The notes: generated by a model from the letters alone, not told the origin. Positions 1-8,817 are shown, counted from the first letter of the stretch. The stretch: 64,000 nt of DNA from Clostridium cuniculi (GCF_004353185.1 NZ_SMUS01000011.1:53991-117990); one strand, 5' to 3'. Translations and numbers: made by a program.

Positions 1-43
1 ATTTATCTTTTTATTATGGTAATATTTAGTTGAGGTGGTTGAG

Positions 44-331
44 TTGGGTGGAAATTTCACAGAAAATGATTATAAAATAATGAAAGCTATCTTAGATAAA
101 AACGATAAGCAAAAAGGATTACGTAGAAATAAAGCTACTACAATAGAGGAGATTCAAGGAAAAACAAGTTTATCATCTACAAAAATAAGAAACACTTTAA
201 ATTCATTTATCCAACATGGTTTTGTGTGTGAAGGAATTAAGCAAGGGCGAACAAAAACATATATGATGACTGAAGAAGGTTTAATAGAATTAAATAGTTT
301 AAGAATGAATATATTCGGAAAGGTGGAGTAA
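44..331 (+). CDS. tubR: TubR-like winged-helix partition DNA-binding protein
   Basis: A 95-residue protein with the predicted helix-turn-helix/winged-helix pattern of TubR. Residues about 20-60 carry a recognition-helix-like stretch (LSSTKIRNTLNSFIQHG) followed by a wing (FVCEGIKQGRTKTYMMTEEG). It ends four bases before tubZ, and this tubR-tubZ order is that of type III partition systems. TubR binds centromere repeats (tubC) and couples them to the TubZ polymer. I prefer the TTG at 44 because a GAGGTGG ribosome site lies just upstream; GTG at 35 overlaps that site. Any tubC upstream is cut off by the window edge. The name rests on position and fold pattern, because TubR sequences diverge strongly. 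Confidence 0.7.
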   Translation: MGGNFTENDYKIMKAILDKNDKQKGLRRNKATTIEEIQGKTSLSSTKIRNTLNSFIQHGFVCEGIKQGRTKTYMMTEEGLIELNSLRMNIFGKVE

Positions 332-334
332 TAA

Positions 335-1396
335 ATGAAAAAATCAAGTGTACTAGCTATAGGTTGTGGAGGAGCAGGTAATAGACTTCTTAATGAATTT
401 TTAGAGTTAGATAGAAGATATACGGGTATTTTTATGAATACTAATATGGCTGAAATGGAAGATTTAAAACATTTTGACAGAGAAAGAAGATGTTTTTATA
501 TACCAAATGCAGATGGAACAGGTAAAGATAGAAAATTAGCAGAACAGTATATAAAAGATGAAGCTGCTAAGTTTGTTGAGATGATTAAAAAATTTACTAA
601 TCAAAATCATATAATATTCTTAACAAGTGCAAATGGAGGTACTGGATCAAAAGCTTCTGTTATGCTTCCAAGATTGATAAAAGCGGCTTGTCCTGATAAA
701 ACAATATCTTTAATAGCTACTTATCCAAATATAGATGAATCTGATATGGATTTTGAAAATAGTTTAGATTTCTGGGAAGAAGTTAAAACTTGTAGAAAAA
801 GAAAATTCATAGACAATGTTAGATTTATAGATAATAATAAGCCATATACTGAAGATGAAATAAATAAACTTGCTATGAAAGAATTAGATGATAGCTTTAA
901 CATAATGGAAGGGAAATTAGATAGTTCTGATGTTACTAGATATCATGTAAGTAATGGATATAATGTAGTTCTTAGATTAGATTCTGATGTATCTTCAATT
1001 AAAAGAGCTATTGATATGGCATTATCTAAAAGTGTGTACTATATTCCTGAAAATTTAGAATGTGATGTTTTAATAGGGAATATAAATAGTGAATCACATT
1101 CTTTAGCTGACATTAGAGAGAAAATTGAATGCTATGACTTCTCTAAGTTCAACACAAAGACAGAAGGAGACTCTTTATTACTTATAGGTGGATGTATAAT
1201 GCCTACCGAAGCAATAGAGTTAGTTCAAGAGAGCCTAGAAGATTTAAAAAATAGAAGAAATAGAAGACAACGTGAAGAAGAAGTTGTAATCACAAGAAAT
1301 AAAAAGGAAACTGTAAAAAAAGAAAAAGAGACTTCATCAAGAGTAACTGCTGAAGACTTAGATGCTATGTACGAAGATGATTCTTTCTGGGATTAA
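335..1396 (+). CDS. tubZ: TubZ-like tubulin/FtsZ-family partition GTPase
   Basis: A 353-residue tubulin/FtsZ-superfamily GTPase. The N-terminal strand plus glycine loop (AIGCGGAGNRLL, residues 7-18) and the tubulin signature loop (SANGGTGSKAS, about residues 99-109) form the GTP site. The tail is basic (NRRNRRQREEE, later KKETVKKEKE) and ends acidic, as in TubZ, where the basic tail contacts TubR-DNA. Length matches plasmid and phage TubZ rather than chromosomal FtsZ, and there is no FtsZ-type C-terminal motif. The family forms treadmilling filaments that move plasmid or phage DNA. It is likely co-transcribed with tubR, and a strong hairpin follows. Confidence 0.88.
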   Translation: MKKSSVLAIGCGGAGNRLLNEFLELDRRYTGIFMNTNMAEMEDLKHFDRERRCFYIPNADGTGKDRKLAEQYIKDEAAKFVEMIKKFTNQNHIIFLTSANGGTGSKASVMLPRLIKAACPDKTISLIATYPNIDESDMDFENSLDFWEEVKTCRKRKFIDNVRFIDNNKPYTEDEINKLAMKELDDSFNIMEGKLDSSDVTRYHVSNGYNVVLRLDSDVSSIKRAIDMALSKSVYYIPENLECDVLIGNINSESHSLADIREKIECYDFSKFNTKTEGDSLLLIGGCIMPTEAIELVQESLEDLKNRRNRRQREEEVVITRNKKETVKKEKETSSRVTAEDLDAMYEDDSFWD

Positions 1397-1400
1397 TTAT

Positions 1401-1436
1401 AAAGACTAGGGAAAATATATTCTCTAGTCTTTTTCT
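1401..1436. terminator. Terminator after tubZ, probably bidirectional
   Basis: AAGACTAG at the left arm pairs with CTAGTCTT at the right arm, and a T-run follows. It lies between tubZ and the convergent YdjM-like gene. An A-run on the left lets it serve the opposite strand too. Confidence 0.8.
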
Positions 1437-1479
1437 TTAACTATTCTTAAACGATTTTTAGCCTCATATCCTAATCTTT

Positions 1480-1881
1480 TTAAATTCCTGCTAATATACA
1501 ACTTATTAAAAATATCATTATTAAACATAAATATCTATCTTCTGCACTACCTGTTTTAATTTCTTTAAAACCATAATATTCCTTATTATAAGGATAAAAT
1601 AGCGGGACTCCCATCTTAGTAAAAGAGTCAAATGCAATATGTACAAGACAATTAGTACAAAAACTAATTGCAAATACAACATCAAATATACTACACAATC
1701 CAAATGCTATACATACACCTAATAAGCTATGAGTTATTTTTCTATGACCAAACATCATGTCTAAATCAGGAGCAGTAGATCCAATAAACCCTAAAATTAA
1801 AGGCAATCTATCTAAGGGGGTATAGTAGCATAATGCACCAGTTACGATAACACCCGCTACCATATGTGTTCGCTTCATCAT
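1480..1881 (-). CDS. YdjM-family membrane-associated putative metal-dependent hydrolase
   Basis: A 133-residue multi-pass membrane protein. It carries the YdjM family pattern: an early Asp/His cluster (TAPDLDMMFGHRKITHS), a second His/Asp motif (HIAFDSFTKMGVPLFYPY) and at least three hydrophobic segments. The family is annotated as LexA-regulated, membrane-bound, putative metal-dependent hydrolases of unknown substrate. I start at ATG 1881 because a GGAGG lies upstream; an in-frame ATG at 1902 contains that GGAGG and is unlikely. It is one of only three minus-strand genes in the window. Confidence 0.75.
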   Translation of the reverse strand: MMKRTHMVAGVIVTGALCYYTPLDRLPLILGFIGSTAPDLDMMFGHRKITHSLLGVCIAFGLCSIFDVVFAISFCTNCLVHIAFDSFTKMGVPLFYPYNKEYYGFKEIKTGSAEDRYLCLIMIFLISCILAGI

Positions 1882-1991
1882 AATATAAATAATTTCCTCC
1901 AATTATTTTCATTTCTATGCACATTTTAATATACACTTTCATATACTTTTAGTATAAACAATAAATAAAACAATTATTCAAGGAGAATTAT

Positions 1992-2411
1992 ATGTTATTT
2001 GAAAATCTAAAACCAATTAGAGTGTTAAGTGAGGATGAAGTTAAAATGGAGTTGTATAGACTTAGACAAAAACAAATATTGGGCGTTACTGCTATAGGAA
2101 CAGGTACTTTAGCAACCTTTAAATTACTGAAATATATAAGCCCTATATTTGACTCATATATTTATGGATTTAGAGGTAAAAGTGTAAATACTTATTTAAA
2201 ATTATCAAATAAACTTAACCAGTCAATTTCATTTCCTTATGTTACAAGTGTAAATGTATTGCATATTACTATATGTGTATCAATTTTCTTATTCATACTG
2301 TATCTAGTAGCATTTATTAAATATAAAAAGAATAATACATTAACTATCAAAGATGTGCTATTAACAATAAGCCCTATATTGTTATGGGTAGCTATGGAGG
2401 TAATATTTTAA
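1992..2411 (+). CDS. Membrane protein upstream of the FtsK-like gene
   Basis: A 139-residue protein with hydrophobic segments at about residues 30-50, 88-110 and 121-138. Its stop overlaps the start of the FtsK-like gene by one base, implying translational coupling, and an AAGGAG site precedes the start. I do not recognise a family. Position suggests a membrane partner or anchor for the translocase, which itself has no obvious membrane domain. That role is inference. Confidence 0.7.
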   Translation: MLFENLKPIRVLSEDEVKMELYRLRQKQILGVTAIGTGTLATFKLLKYISPIFDSYIYGFRGKSVNTYLKLSNKLNQSISFPYVTSVNVLHITICVSIFLFILYLVAFIKYKKNNTLTIKDVLLTISPILLWVAMEVIF

Positions 2412-3964
2412 TGCTTTTAGAGAGTTTATTAGGTCTAAGTGGATGCTATATAGCTTATAGAATAAACAATAAAGACGATATATATAAAAGAAAACAAAGA
2501 AAGATTATAGAAGATAAATGGAGTAAATTAATGGATGCTATAGGGACAAAAGCTGAAAATAAAATAAAACAAGAATATAAAATATTAAATGTAATTCCTA
2601 CGCATTACGGTTTTGATGCAATTATAAGTTTACCAATTGGAGTTGATTGTAATAAATTTAGAGAACTAATTCCATCAATTCAACAAACATATATTGCTGA
2701 GGTAATTGCCGAACCAAGTAAAGAAAAGAAAAATACAGTATACATGAGAGTTCATGATGTTAAAAAATCAATATCTGAAAAGGATAAGATTAGATTTTCA
2801 TGGTACAAATATTTCCATAGTGGTAATAAATTTAGAAATAGTTTTGGAGAAACTTATACTATAGAATCTATATCACCAATAAAGGATCTTAATAAAGATG
2901 ATATAGGATATAAACTATCAATATCAATACCATCACAATTAAAATACAGTGATTTAGATGCTTCATGTGATGATTTATCAAAGGTGTTAAGCAAATGTTT
3001 TATAACCTATAACAATGAAACAAAGAAAGTAAATTGTAATGTCATAACCAAACCAATAGATAATAGTTATAAATTTACTCCTATAAAAAAATTAAAGGCT
3101 TGGCAATTATATATAGGAATGGGGTATGATTACAAGCCTATAATATTAGACTACAAAGTTATACCTAATTGTTTAATTGGAGGTGTCGTTGGAAGTGGAA
3201 AGACAGTATCACTAATAATGGCATTTGTTAATCTTTGTGTTACTAGAGATGATTTTGATTTGCATATAGGCATGATGAGTGAGAAAGAAGATTTAAGAAT
3301 ATTTCAAAATGTTAAACAATGTAAAAGCTATTGTAACACACCCGCTGAAACAATAAAATTGCTTGAAGATTTAAACAAAGAGATGAAAAGGAGAAATCAG
3401 CTATTTGCAAAGTGTGAGGAATATTGTTCTAACATTTATAAATATAATTCAATAGTTGAGCCTAACAAAAGATTGAAAATCATTCATTTTATCTCTGATG
3501 AGATAGCAGATTTTATGGAATATTCAGAATCACAAGATCTTTTATGGAATCTAATAAGAAAAAGCCGTAGTGCAGGCATATATATAACTTTAGCCACACA
3601 AAGAGCAACTATAGAAAATATGAGCCCTGAAATAAAAAGTCAATTAGGTAATAAAATATGTTTCAATCAATCGAATGTTTCTTCTGCATTAACAGTATTA
3701 TCAGCAGAAGGTTTAGCTAAAAGAGCTGTATCTTTAGAAAAGTCAAGAGAGTTTATCGCTGACTACACCGAAGGAGTAGCTATAGGCAAGACATTATTTT
3801 TATCAGAGAATATGATGGTTGATTTATTAAAAAATGTACAAAAACCTATAAAAAGCGAGGATAAACAGTCTGAAAATAATGAAAAATTAGAAGAGAGTGT
3901 TGAAAAAGAGGATAAAACTCAACAGGGTAAAGTAATTAGTTTTAAAAATATTAATACTAAGTAG
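2411..3964 (+). CDS. FtsK/SpoIIIE-like DNA translocase ATPase
   Basis: A 517-residue protein with an FtsK/SpoIIIE-type P-loop ATPase: Walker A GGVVGSGKTVS (about residues 256-266), Walker B region IHFISDEIADF (about 356-366) and the FtsK-like LIRKSRSAGIYITLATQRAT stretch after it. The start at 2411 is chosen because GGAGG lies about 11 bases upstream and the start overlaps the preceding stop; an in-frame ATG at 2384 is less likely. On Gram-positive mobile elements such proteins act as coupling proteins for conjugation or as DNA pumps or segregation factors. The neighbouring replication-relaxation-like gene is a typical companion. No gamma domain is evident. Confidence 0.85.
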   Translation: MLLESLLGLSGCYIAYRINNKDDIYKRKQRKIIEDKWSKLMDAIGTKAENKIKQEYKILNVIPTHYGFDAIISLPIGVDCNKFRELIPSIQQTYIAEVIAEPSKEKKNTVYMRVHDVKKSISEKDKIRFSWYKYFHSGNKFRNSFGETYTIESISPIKDLNKDDIGYKLSISIPSQLKYSDLDASCDDLSKVLSKCFITYNNETKKVNCNVITKPIDNSYKFTPIKKLKAWQLYIGMGYDYKPIILDYKVIPNCLIGGVVGSGKTVSLIMAFVNLCVTRDDFDLHIGMMSEKEDLRIFQNVKQCKSYCNTPAETIKLLEDLNKEMKRRNQLFAKCEEYCSNIYKYNSIVEPNKRLKIIHFISDEIADFMEYSESQDLLWNLIRKSRSAGIYITLATQRATIENMSPEIKSQLGNKICFNQSNVSSALTVLSAEGLAKRAVSLEKSREFIADYTEGVAIGKTLFLSENMMVDLLKNVQKPIKSEDKQSENNEKLEESVEKEDKTQQGKVISFKNINTK

Positions 3965-3973
3965 GTGAGGATT

Positions 3974-4573
3974 GTGAGAATAAATGAAAATACAAAAGAA
4001 ATAATATCATTTATAGAAAAATATGGATTTGTAACAGCTAAAATCTGTAGCAGGACAATATACAAAGGATTTAAACAAAACTATCAACTGGCAAGTAGAA
4101 AACTACGTAAAATGGAACAGGGAAAGTTATTGCAAAGATATTTAGATAATAGCAATGAATATATATATCAAATAAATAAAAAGCATATTACACCCCATAA
4201 GTATTATTTGATTGATTTTTATTCAAGGTTATATGAGGGAGTTGATAGTGTAGAATTATTTGAAGTTGAAAAATCATGGAAGATAAGCAAAAAGAGGAAT
4301 GATGGATTTATTATTTATAAAAAAGGAGATAGCTTTTACTCTTTATTAATAGAAATAGATTATAGTCATTTTACAAGTAAAGAGAAGTTAGAAAGTTTGT
4401 ATGAATCAAAAGAAGTGCAAAAATATTTTAAAGATAACTATGATATAGAAGATTATTTTCCTACAGTTGTAGTTGTATCAATGTTAGGGAATTCTGAATA
4501 TAAAGATGTTGAATTTGATTATTTATCATTAGATTTTAATTTTACCAATATAGATATATTATTAGGGGCTTAG
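3974..4573 (+). CDS. Replication-relaxation-like winged-helix protein
   Basis: About 199 residues. The N-terminal part looks like a winged helix (IISFIEKYGFVTAKICSR, then YQLASRKLRKMEQGKLLQR), which is the start pattern of the replication-relaxation family found next to FtsK-like genes on Gram-positive plasmids. The C-terminal half is mixed alpha/beta (LIEIDYSHFT). It follows the FtsK-like gene by a few bases, so it is in the same operon. Two GTG codons (3965, 3974) are possible; 3974 sits better behind AGGTGAGG. Role in transfer or replication is inferred from the family. Confidence 0.6.
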   Translation: MRINENTKEIISFIEKYGFVTAKICSRTIYKGFKQNYQLASRKLRKMEQGKLLQRYLDNSNEYIYQINKKHITPHKYYLIDFYSRLYEGVDSVELFEVEKSWKISKKRNDGFIIYKKGDSFYSLLIEIDYSHFTSKEKLESLYESKEVQKYFKDNYDIEDYFPTVVVVSMLGNSEYKDVEFDYLSLDFNFTNIDILLGA

Positions 4574-4623
4574 ATTGTTTTTATAGCCCCCTTGTACATA
4601 TTACAAAAGAGGAGGTGAATTAA

Positions 4624-4791
4624 GTGACAATTACATTTAAAGAATTTATAAAAGACTATTGCAAATACTACAATGAAAAGGAGGTTATAGTAAGAGATAA
4701 TTCAGAAATGCAAGAAGTTTTATATGAACTGTATGATAATGATGATTTTGAAATTAACTATGATGAAAAAACTATAGAATTATTTAATTAA
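4624..4791 (+). CDS. Small protein A of a tandem paralogous pair (55 aa)
   Basis: GTG start behind GAGGTGAA; 55 residues. It shares its ITFK N-terminus, an EVL-LY core and an INY near the end with the next gene, which has exactly the same length. The pair looks like a tandem duplication. Family unknown; acidic and probably cytosolic. Confidence 0.7.
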   Translation: MTITFKEFIKDYCKYYNEKEVIVRDNSEMQEVLYELYDNDDFEINYDEKTIELFN

Positions 4792-4808
4792 CTAAAGGAG
4801 AGATTATT

Positions 4809-4976
4809 ATGAAAATTACATTCAAAAAATTTGATAGAGACTTTAGAGAGGAATATGGTATAAAGGGTAATTATTCTTTTAGAACAGAAGAAGATTTTAA
4901 AGAAGTATTGTTTAGATTATATGGCTCTGAAAATTTCTCTATTAATTATCAAGACAAAATAATAATAATTAACTAA
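4809..4976 (+). CDS. Small protein B of a tandem paralogous pair (55 aa)
   Basis: A 55-residue paralogue of the preceding gene (ITFKKF at the start, EDFKEVLFRLYGSENFSINY later), with its own AAAGGAG site. Spacing to both neighbours is 15-20 bases, so it is part of the same operon. Function unknown. Confidence 0.7.
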   Translation: MKITFKKFDRDFREEYGIKGNYSFRTEEDFKEVLFRLYGSENFSINYQDKIIIIN

Positions 4977-4990
4977 AGGAGGTTATTTAT

Positions 4991-5560
4991 ATGGCTAAAA
5001 AGAAACAAACTATTAACAAATCATTATTTATTGTACCTATTATCAGTACTATGTTGCTAATATGGTATTATACAACTAATTCAGTATTTGAGAAGATATT
5101 TATAATATTTGTATTATTCTCTACTGTATTACCACTTGGATTTGGTATGATGAATATAATGATTTATTCTGCAATACCTTCAAAGAAAGGTTATAATAAA
5201 AAGAAGAAAAGTGTTCCTAGGAATAGAAATGCAGAATATATTTGTAAGCAATTAGATAAGAAAAAGACTGCTAGAAAACCTAAAGCAGAACCAAATCATT
5301 ACTATTTAGAATTAAGATCATCTATAATTAATCTAAATAGACAAGGAAAATTAACAAACTACATTATAAAAAATCTAAAGTCAGAAATAGATTCATTAGT
5401 ATTAGAAGACTATTCCAACTTTAGATTTAATGATGTAAAACATGAGATATACACTAAGATAAAAGATTCTGCTATAACAGATGATGATTATATTTATCTT
5501 AATGGATATCTAATAGGGTTAATAAATAATGATATAGCTTATAAAGAAATAACAAAATAA
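4991..5560 (+). CDS. Membrane-anchored basic protein
   Basis: 189 residues: two hydrophobic segments (about 13-28 and 34-58), then a very basic linker (KKGYNKKKKSVPRNRN) and a helical soluble domain that would sit in the cytoplasm. It is the last gene of the FtsK-like operon. The basic linker could contact nucleic acid or phospholipid. No family recognised. Confidence 0.7.
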   Translation: MAKKKQTINKSLFIVPIISTMLLIWYYTTNSVFEKIFIIFVLFSTVLPLGFGMMNIMIYSAIPSKKGYNKKKKSVPRNRNAEYICKQLDKKKTARKPKAEPNHYYLELRSSIINLNRQGKLTNYIIKNLKSEIDSLVLEDYSNFRFNDVKHEIYTKIKDSAITDDDYIYLNGYLIGLINNDIAYKEITK

Positions 5561-6025
5561 ACCAACCATAGTTTAGTTATTTAAGCAAACATAATTATAT
5601 TAACCTACGGAAAGAGAGATAATATATAAAATATAGATCCCACCACAGACAGATATTTTATTTTTCTCTTTTCATTATTTTTTAGAATGGTAGAACTAGC
5701 GAAAACTAAGTTCCTTGTCTGGTTTTGATTCACGTCATTACTGGATGCCACTCTAATTTACTCTTACATATATTATAGCCAATTGATTAGAGATTATACA
5801 ATTAGTATGATCTCTTTTTTGTATATTTAAAAGTGTATTTGCTTGTATATATACATTATACATTTATTAAGTCTAAAGTGGCTATTTTACTAGATTAAAA
5901 TAGCGCAATAATAGAATGAGGGACGACCGTCAGGGAGGAACGAATAATATAAGACGAGTCGCAGTCGACTATGATAGAGCAATAAATAATTATATATTTC
6001 TTAAATATCAAAATTAGAAATAAAA
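5561..6025. other. Structured intergenic region, possible small RNA
   Basis: 465 bases without a credible ORF. It holds a long imperfect hairpin (AAAGAGAGA near 5611 with TTTCTCTTTT near 5675, T-rich tail), CAGACA near 5647 that can pair with TGTCTG near 5716, a GAACT/AGTTC hairpin near 5690-5714, the strong terminator at 5789-5821, a perfect 9-bp stem GCTATTTTA/TAAAATAGC at 5881-5904, and short inverted repeats around 5925-5970. The part between the first hairpin and the terminator could be an independent small RNA or a long 3' end of the upstream operon. Confidence 0.4.
5789..5821 (+). terminator. Strong intrinsic terminator
   Basis: An 11-bp stem AGAGATTATAC/GTATGATCTCT with one wobble pair and a 5-base loop, followed by a run of T. 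It closes plus-strand transcription arriving from the FtsK-like operon or from a small RNA in this gap. Confidence 0.85.
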
Positions 6026-7174
6026 CTATTCATTGTCCCAACCTAAAAGTTTATTTTCTAAATCGTTCCAATCTTCTTGGCTATAATCCCTTTCCTCACC
6101 ACTCCAAAGTTTATTATGAATAGTCACCACTTCACTATCCCAATTCTCTTTTAAAGCGGTAAGTAAAACAGCCATATAATTTTTTATTGTACTAATCTGA
6201 GAATAATTTTCTACAGCTTTAACTTTATCTTTAATATACTCATATACAGTCATATCTACTTTATTTTCTCTTATAGATTCTAAAGATATATTAGTTATTT
6301 TATTAACCATACCAGCAGTAAGAGGTCTTCCAATTATTTCACTAACATTATCTACGTGTGATGGATCTATTGTATCATCTATCAATTCTGCTTCATTATC
6401 TACTGGATCGCTATTCTTGTTATCTCTTATATAGAATTCTATAGCCCCAACTTTACGACCATATCTTATCTCTTTATAATCATAAATTTCTATATCAGTA
6501 TTTTTATTAATAGCTTCTATAGTTGGTTTTATTTTTCTCTGTTTAAGTTTAGCATATTCAGGATATATATCATCTTCATAGGCTAACTTATATCTATAGT
6601 CTTCTAACTCAAACCTCCTAACACCTTTCTTAACATATCTCTTTAATAATTCATATGTCCTTATCTGGTCACTATTCTTTAAAACCTTAGACGCATCATG
6701 CTGCAGTTTATTATATTTGTTTTTGAATACTAATAAATCTAATATTAAATCTGGGTGAAAGGTTAGACTTATACAACAATCACTAGGATCATATTCACAT
6801 GTTATAACCCATCTTTTTTCAATTATCTTTCCATCATTGCTTAAATATTGTATTTTAGAATCCCATAATTCTTTAGCTACATCAACCAATGTTTCGTATA
6901 GATAATTACCCTTTATATTAAATTCTCTCTTAAAGTCAGTAACATAAATCTTTAAATTACCAAATGTTTGAGTTGCTAGAAAAGTATTTAATTGCGAAGG
7001 TTTAATATCAGACTTAATATATATAGGTTTTAACTTCTTAGCCCCCATATATATTAGTCTTTGTGCATTTAAACTTAAACTATAACTAGACTCAACTAGA
7101 TTGTTTGATTTATAGATATATTTATCATTATCCATTTGGTCAAATTGTAATTGTACTTGTTCATAACATTCCAT
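6026..7174 (-). CDS. repA: Rep_3-family plasmid replication initiator
   Basis: A 382-residue initiator of the Rep_3 (RepB/Pi-like) type. The N-terminus NLVESSYSLSLNAQRLIYMGAKKL is the usual opening of the first winged-helix domain, and a second winged-helix region follows (YELLKRYVKKGVRRFELEDYRYKL, then a basic KLKQRKIKPTIEAIN). A C-terminal extension of about 110 residues is not recognised. Such proteins bind iterons and melt the origin, and often repress their own promoter. ATG 7174 is chosen because AGGAG lies 9 bases upstream. That AGGAG is itself inside an iteron copy, so autoregulation is likely. An in-frame GTG at 7183 is less likely. Confidence 0.85.
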   Translation of the reverse strand: MECYEQVQLQFDQMDNDKYIYKSNNLVESSYSLSLNAQRLIYMGAKKLKPIYIKSDIKPSQLNTFLATQTFGNLKIYVTDFKREFNIKGNYLYETLVDVAKELWDSKIQYLSNDGKIIEKRWVITCEYDPSDCCISLTFHPDLILDLLVFKNKYNKLQHDASKVLKNSDQIRTYELLKRYVKKGVRRFELEDYRYKLAYEDDIYPEYAKLKQRKIKPTIEAINKNTDIEIYDYKEIRYGRKVGAIEFYIRDNKNSDPVDNEAELIDDTIDPSHVDNVSEIIGRPLTAGMVNKITNISLESIRENKVDMTVYEYIKDKVKAVENYSQISTIKNYMAVLLTALKENWDSEVVTIHNKLWSGEERDYSQEDWNDLENKLLGWDNE

Positions 7175-7181
7175 TCTCAAC

Positions 7182-7648
7182 ACTCCTGTATTTGTTCATC
7201 TTTAGATACCTAAATGTTCATATTTAAGTATGTATCTGTGTATATTTAATATTTTTACATATTTCGATAATACTCCTGTATTTGTTCTGTGTCAATCCTG
7301 AATTTGTTCATGTTTAATACTATATTTGTGTATGTTAAGGTAAGTAAATGTTCATGTTAAAGTTGCTAAATGTCGATTTTTACTAGGTTTAGGCGATATT
7401 GTATAGATAGAATTAATCTGTTGTGAGTTATAATATAAAAATATTATCTATAATATATACACAACAAGCCGGTTTCACCTTAAACAGAACATTTACAGGA
7501 CTTTTTATGTATTAATTGCTCCATTTTAGTTAAAAATATAAAATATATTGCCAATAATATATAATACCTGGAATTATATAGTTGAAAACTGCTCAATATC
7601 ATAAAATTTCTCCTGTATTTGTTCCGTTTAAAGTAAGTAATTGTTCTT
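7182..7648. repeat. Iteron array, probable plasmid origin
   Basis: Repeats of the form TCCTGTATTTGTTC are seen at about 7184, 7274, 7296 (TCCTGAATTTGTTC) and 7611. Degenerate copies (GTAAATGTTCATG, GTAATTGTTC) lie near 7211, 7344 and 7634, and an inverted copy (GAACATTTACAGGA) near 7487. They are immediately upstream of the Rep_3 gene, the classical position of initiator-binding iterons. No clear DnaA box was found by eye. Confidence 0.8.
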
Positions 7649-8770
7649 TTTAATTAAAAGATCTAATTCTTATTGTATATTTAAGTTGCATACTTAATTG
7701 CATATGTACAGTATACAACTATATTAAATAAAGCACGTAAATATAAAGCATTATTTTCTCAATAAGAAATCAGTAGGGAAGTATGGAGCAATAGTAGTAA
7801 TATATAAATTTCTTATATTTCTTATATTAGGACTTGTATAATTGAACATGCTGCAATAATAAAAATCATACCCATAGCGCAAATCTTTCAGATACACCAC
7901 TACTAAGGGACTTTGCTTATAAGCCTTTATTTGCCTTTCTAACGGATTTTATTTTTAGACGATAAATTATACCTCTAAAATTTTAAAATTGATTCTAGAG
8001 CTTATTATGGCTTTTCTTTTCGGATATCAAAACAACGACTAACGTGTATCGGTAAAATGTTATTAAATTTGTCAAAACTAGCTATTTATCTATGTTTTAA
8101 TGAGATTTGTAAAAGATCATAAACAACGATATCTGATTGCAGGATATGTTACTCGATAGAAACCTAGTGTTTATAAGGGTTTTGAGGGTATAAATAGTGC
8201 ATATTTTAGAATTATTGGTGATTTTTAAGTTTGTGAAATAGGGGATAAGTGGCTTAAAATAAGGGTTTTTACGATAGCATTTACGATAACATTTTGGATT
8301 TTTAGTCGAAGTTGGTGAAAATATAGTTGTGTAAAAATAGAATAGTTAACCCCAATTTCCCTCCACCGATCAACCCCAAAAATGAAAATATACCCCCTCT
8401 AAACCCTTTATTTTAGCGGTAAGTCATTATAATTATATATTATAGGTAGTCAAGATAAGGGTAAAATATCATATAACATAGTAATAAAAACCATATAAAG
8501 AATTAAAATATTATGTTGAATAGCTGTGATTTCTTGGCTTTGGTTCGTTTAAAAGCTTTGAGAGGTAAGTAAACACTTATACGTACAACTCAACCAATCA
8601 ATACAAATCTAACTCAATCTAATCAATATCCAATCACACCATATCAACCAATCACATTACTAATAAAAATATCAATAGAAAATAAATAATAAGATCATCA
8701 ACTAACTAACATATATTTTATAAAGGCAGTTGCCGACTGAGACTAAGAAAATAATATAAAAAAATATGAT
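7649..8770. other. Non-coding region between the origin and small genes
   Basis: More than 1.1 kb with no ORF that has a ribosome site and sensible composition. Contents by eye: AT-rich DNA; a tandem 12-bp repeat TTACGATARCAT at 8269-8292; a C-rich block at 8350-8411 (G-runs on the minus strand); and a 94-base stretch without G (8584-8677) containing several CAATCA units. This could be the AT-rich part of the origin, a centromere-like region or a long regulatory leader. Confidence 0.5.
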
Positions 8771-8788
8771 ATAAATTAATAAAATTAG

Positions 8789-8817
8789 TTGACAAATAAC
8801 TGCTTATAATATATAAT
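8789..8817 (+). promoter_or_regulatory. Sigma-A-type promoter with upstream ATAAATTAATAAAA
   Basis: TTGACA, 17-base spacer, TATAAT. The dispersed motif ATAAATTAATAAAA sits directly upstream of the -35. It reads into the 8858 gene. Confidence 0.8.

Noticed and set aside
2411..5560. Complete conjugation (Tcp-like) operon
   Set aside because: Only the FtsK-like ATPase and a relaxation-like protein are present; no VirB4, relaxase or hydrolase gene follows in the window.
5690..5760. tRNA-like element in the gap before repA
   Set aside because: No acceptor stem or anticodon arm of proper length could be formed; only isolated hairpins.
8584..8677. CAATCA units as a CRISPR array
   Set aside because: Units are 6-7 bases with irregular spacing, no 20-40 base repeats and no cas genes.
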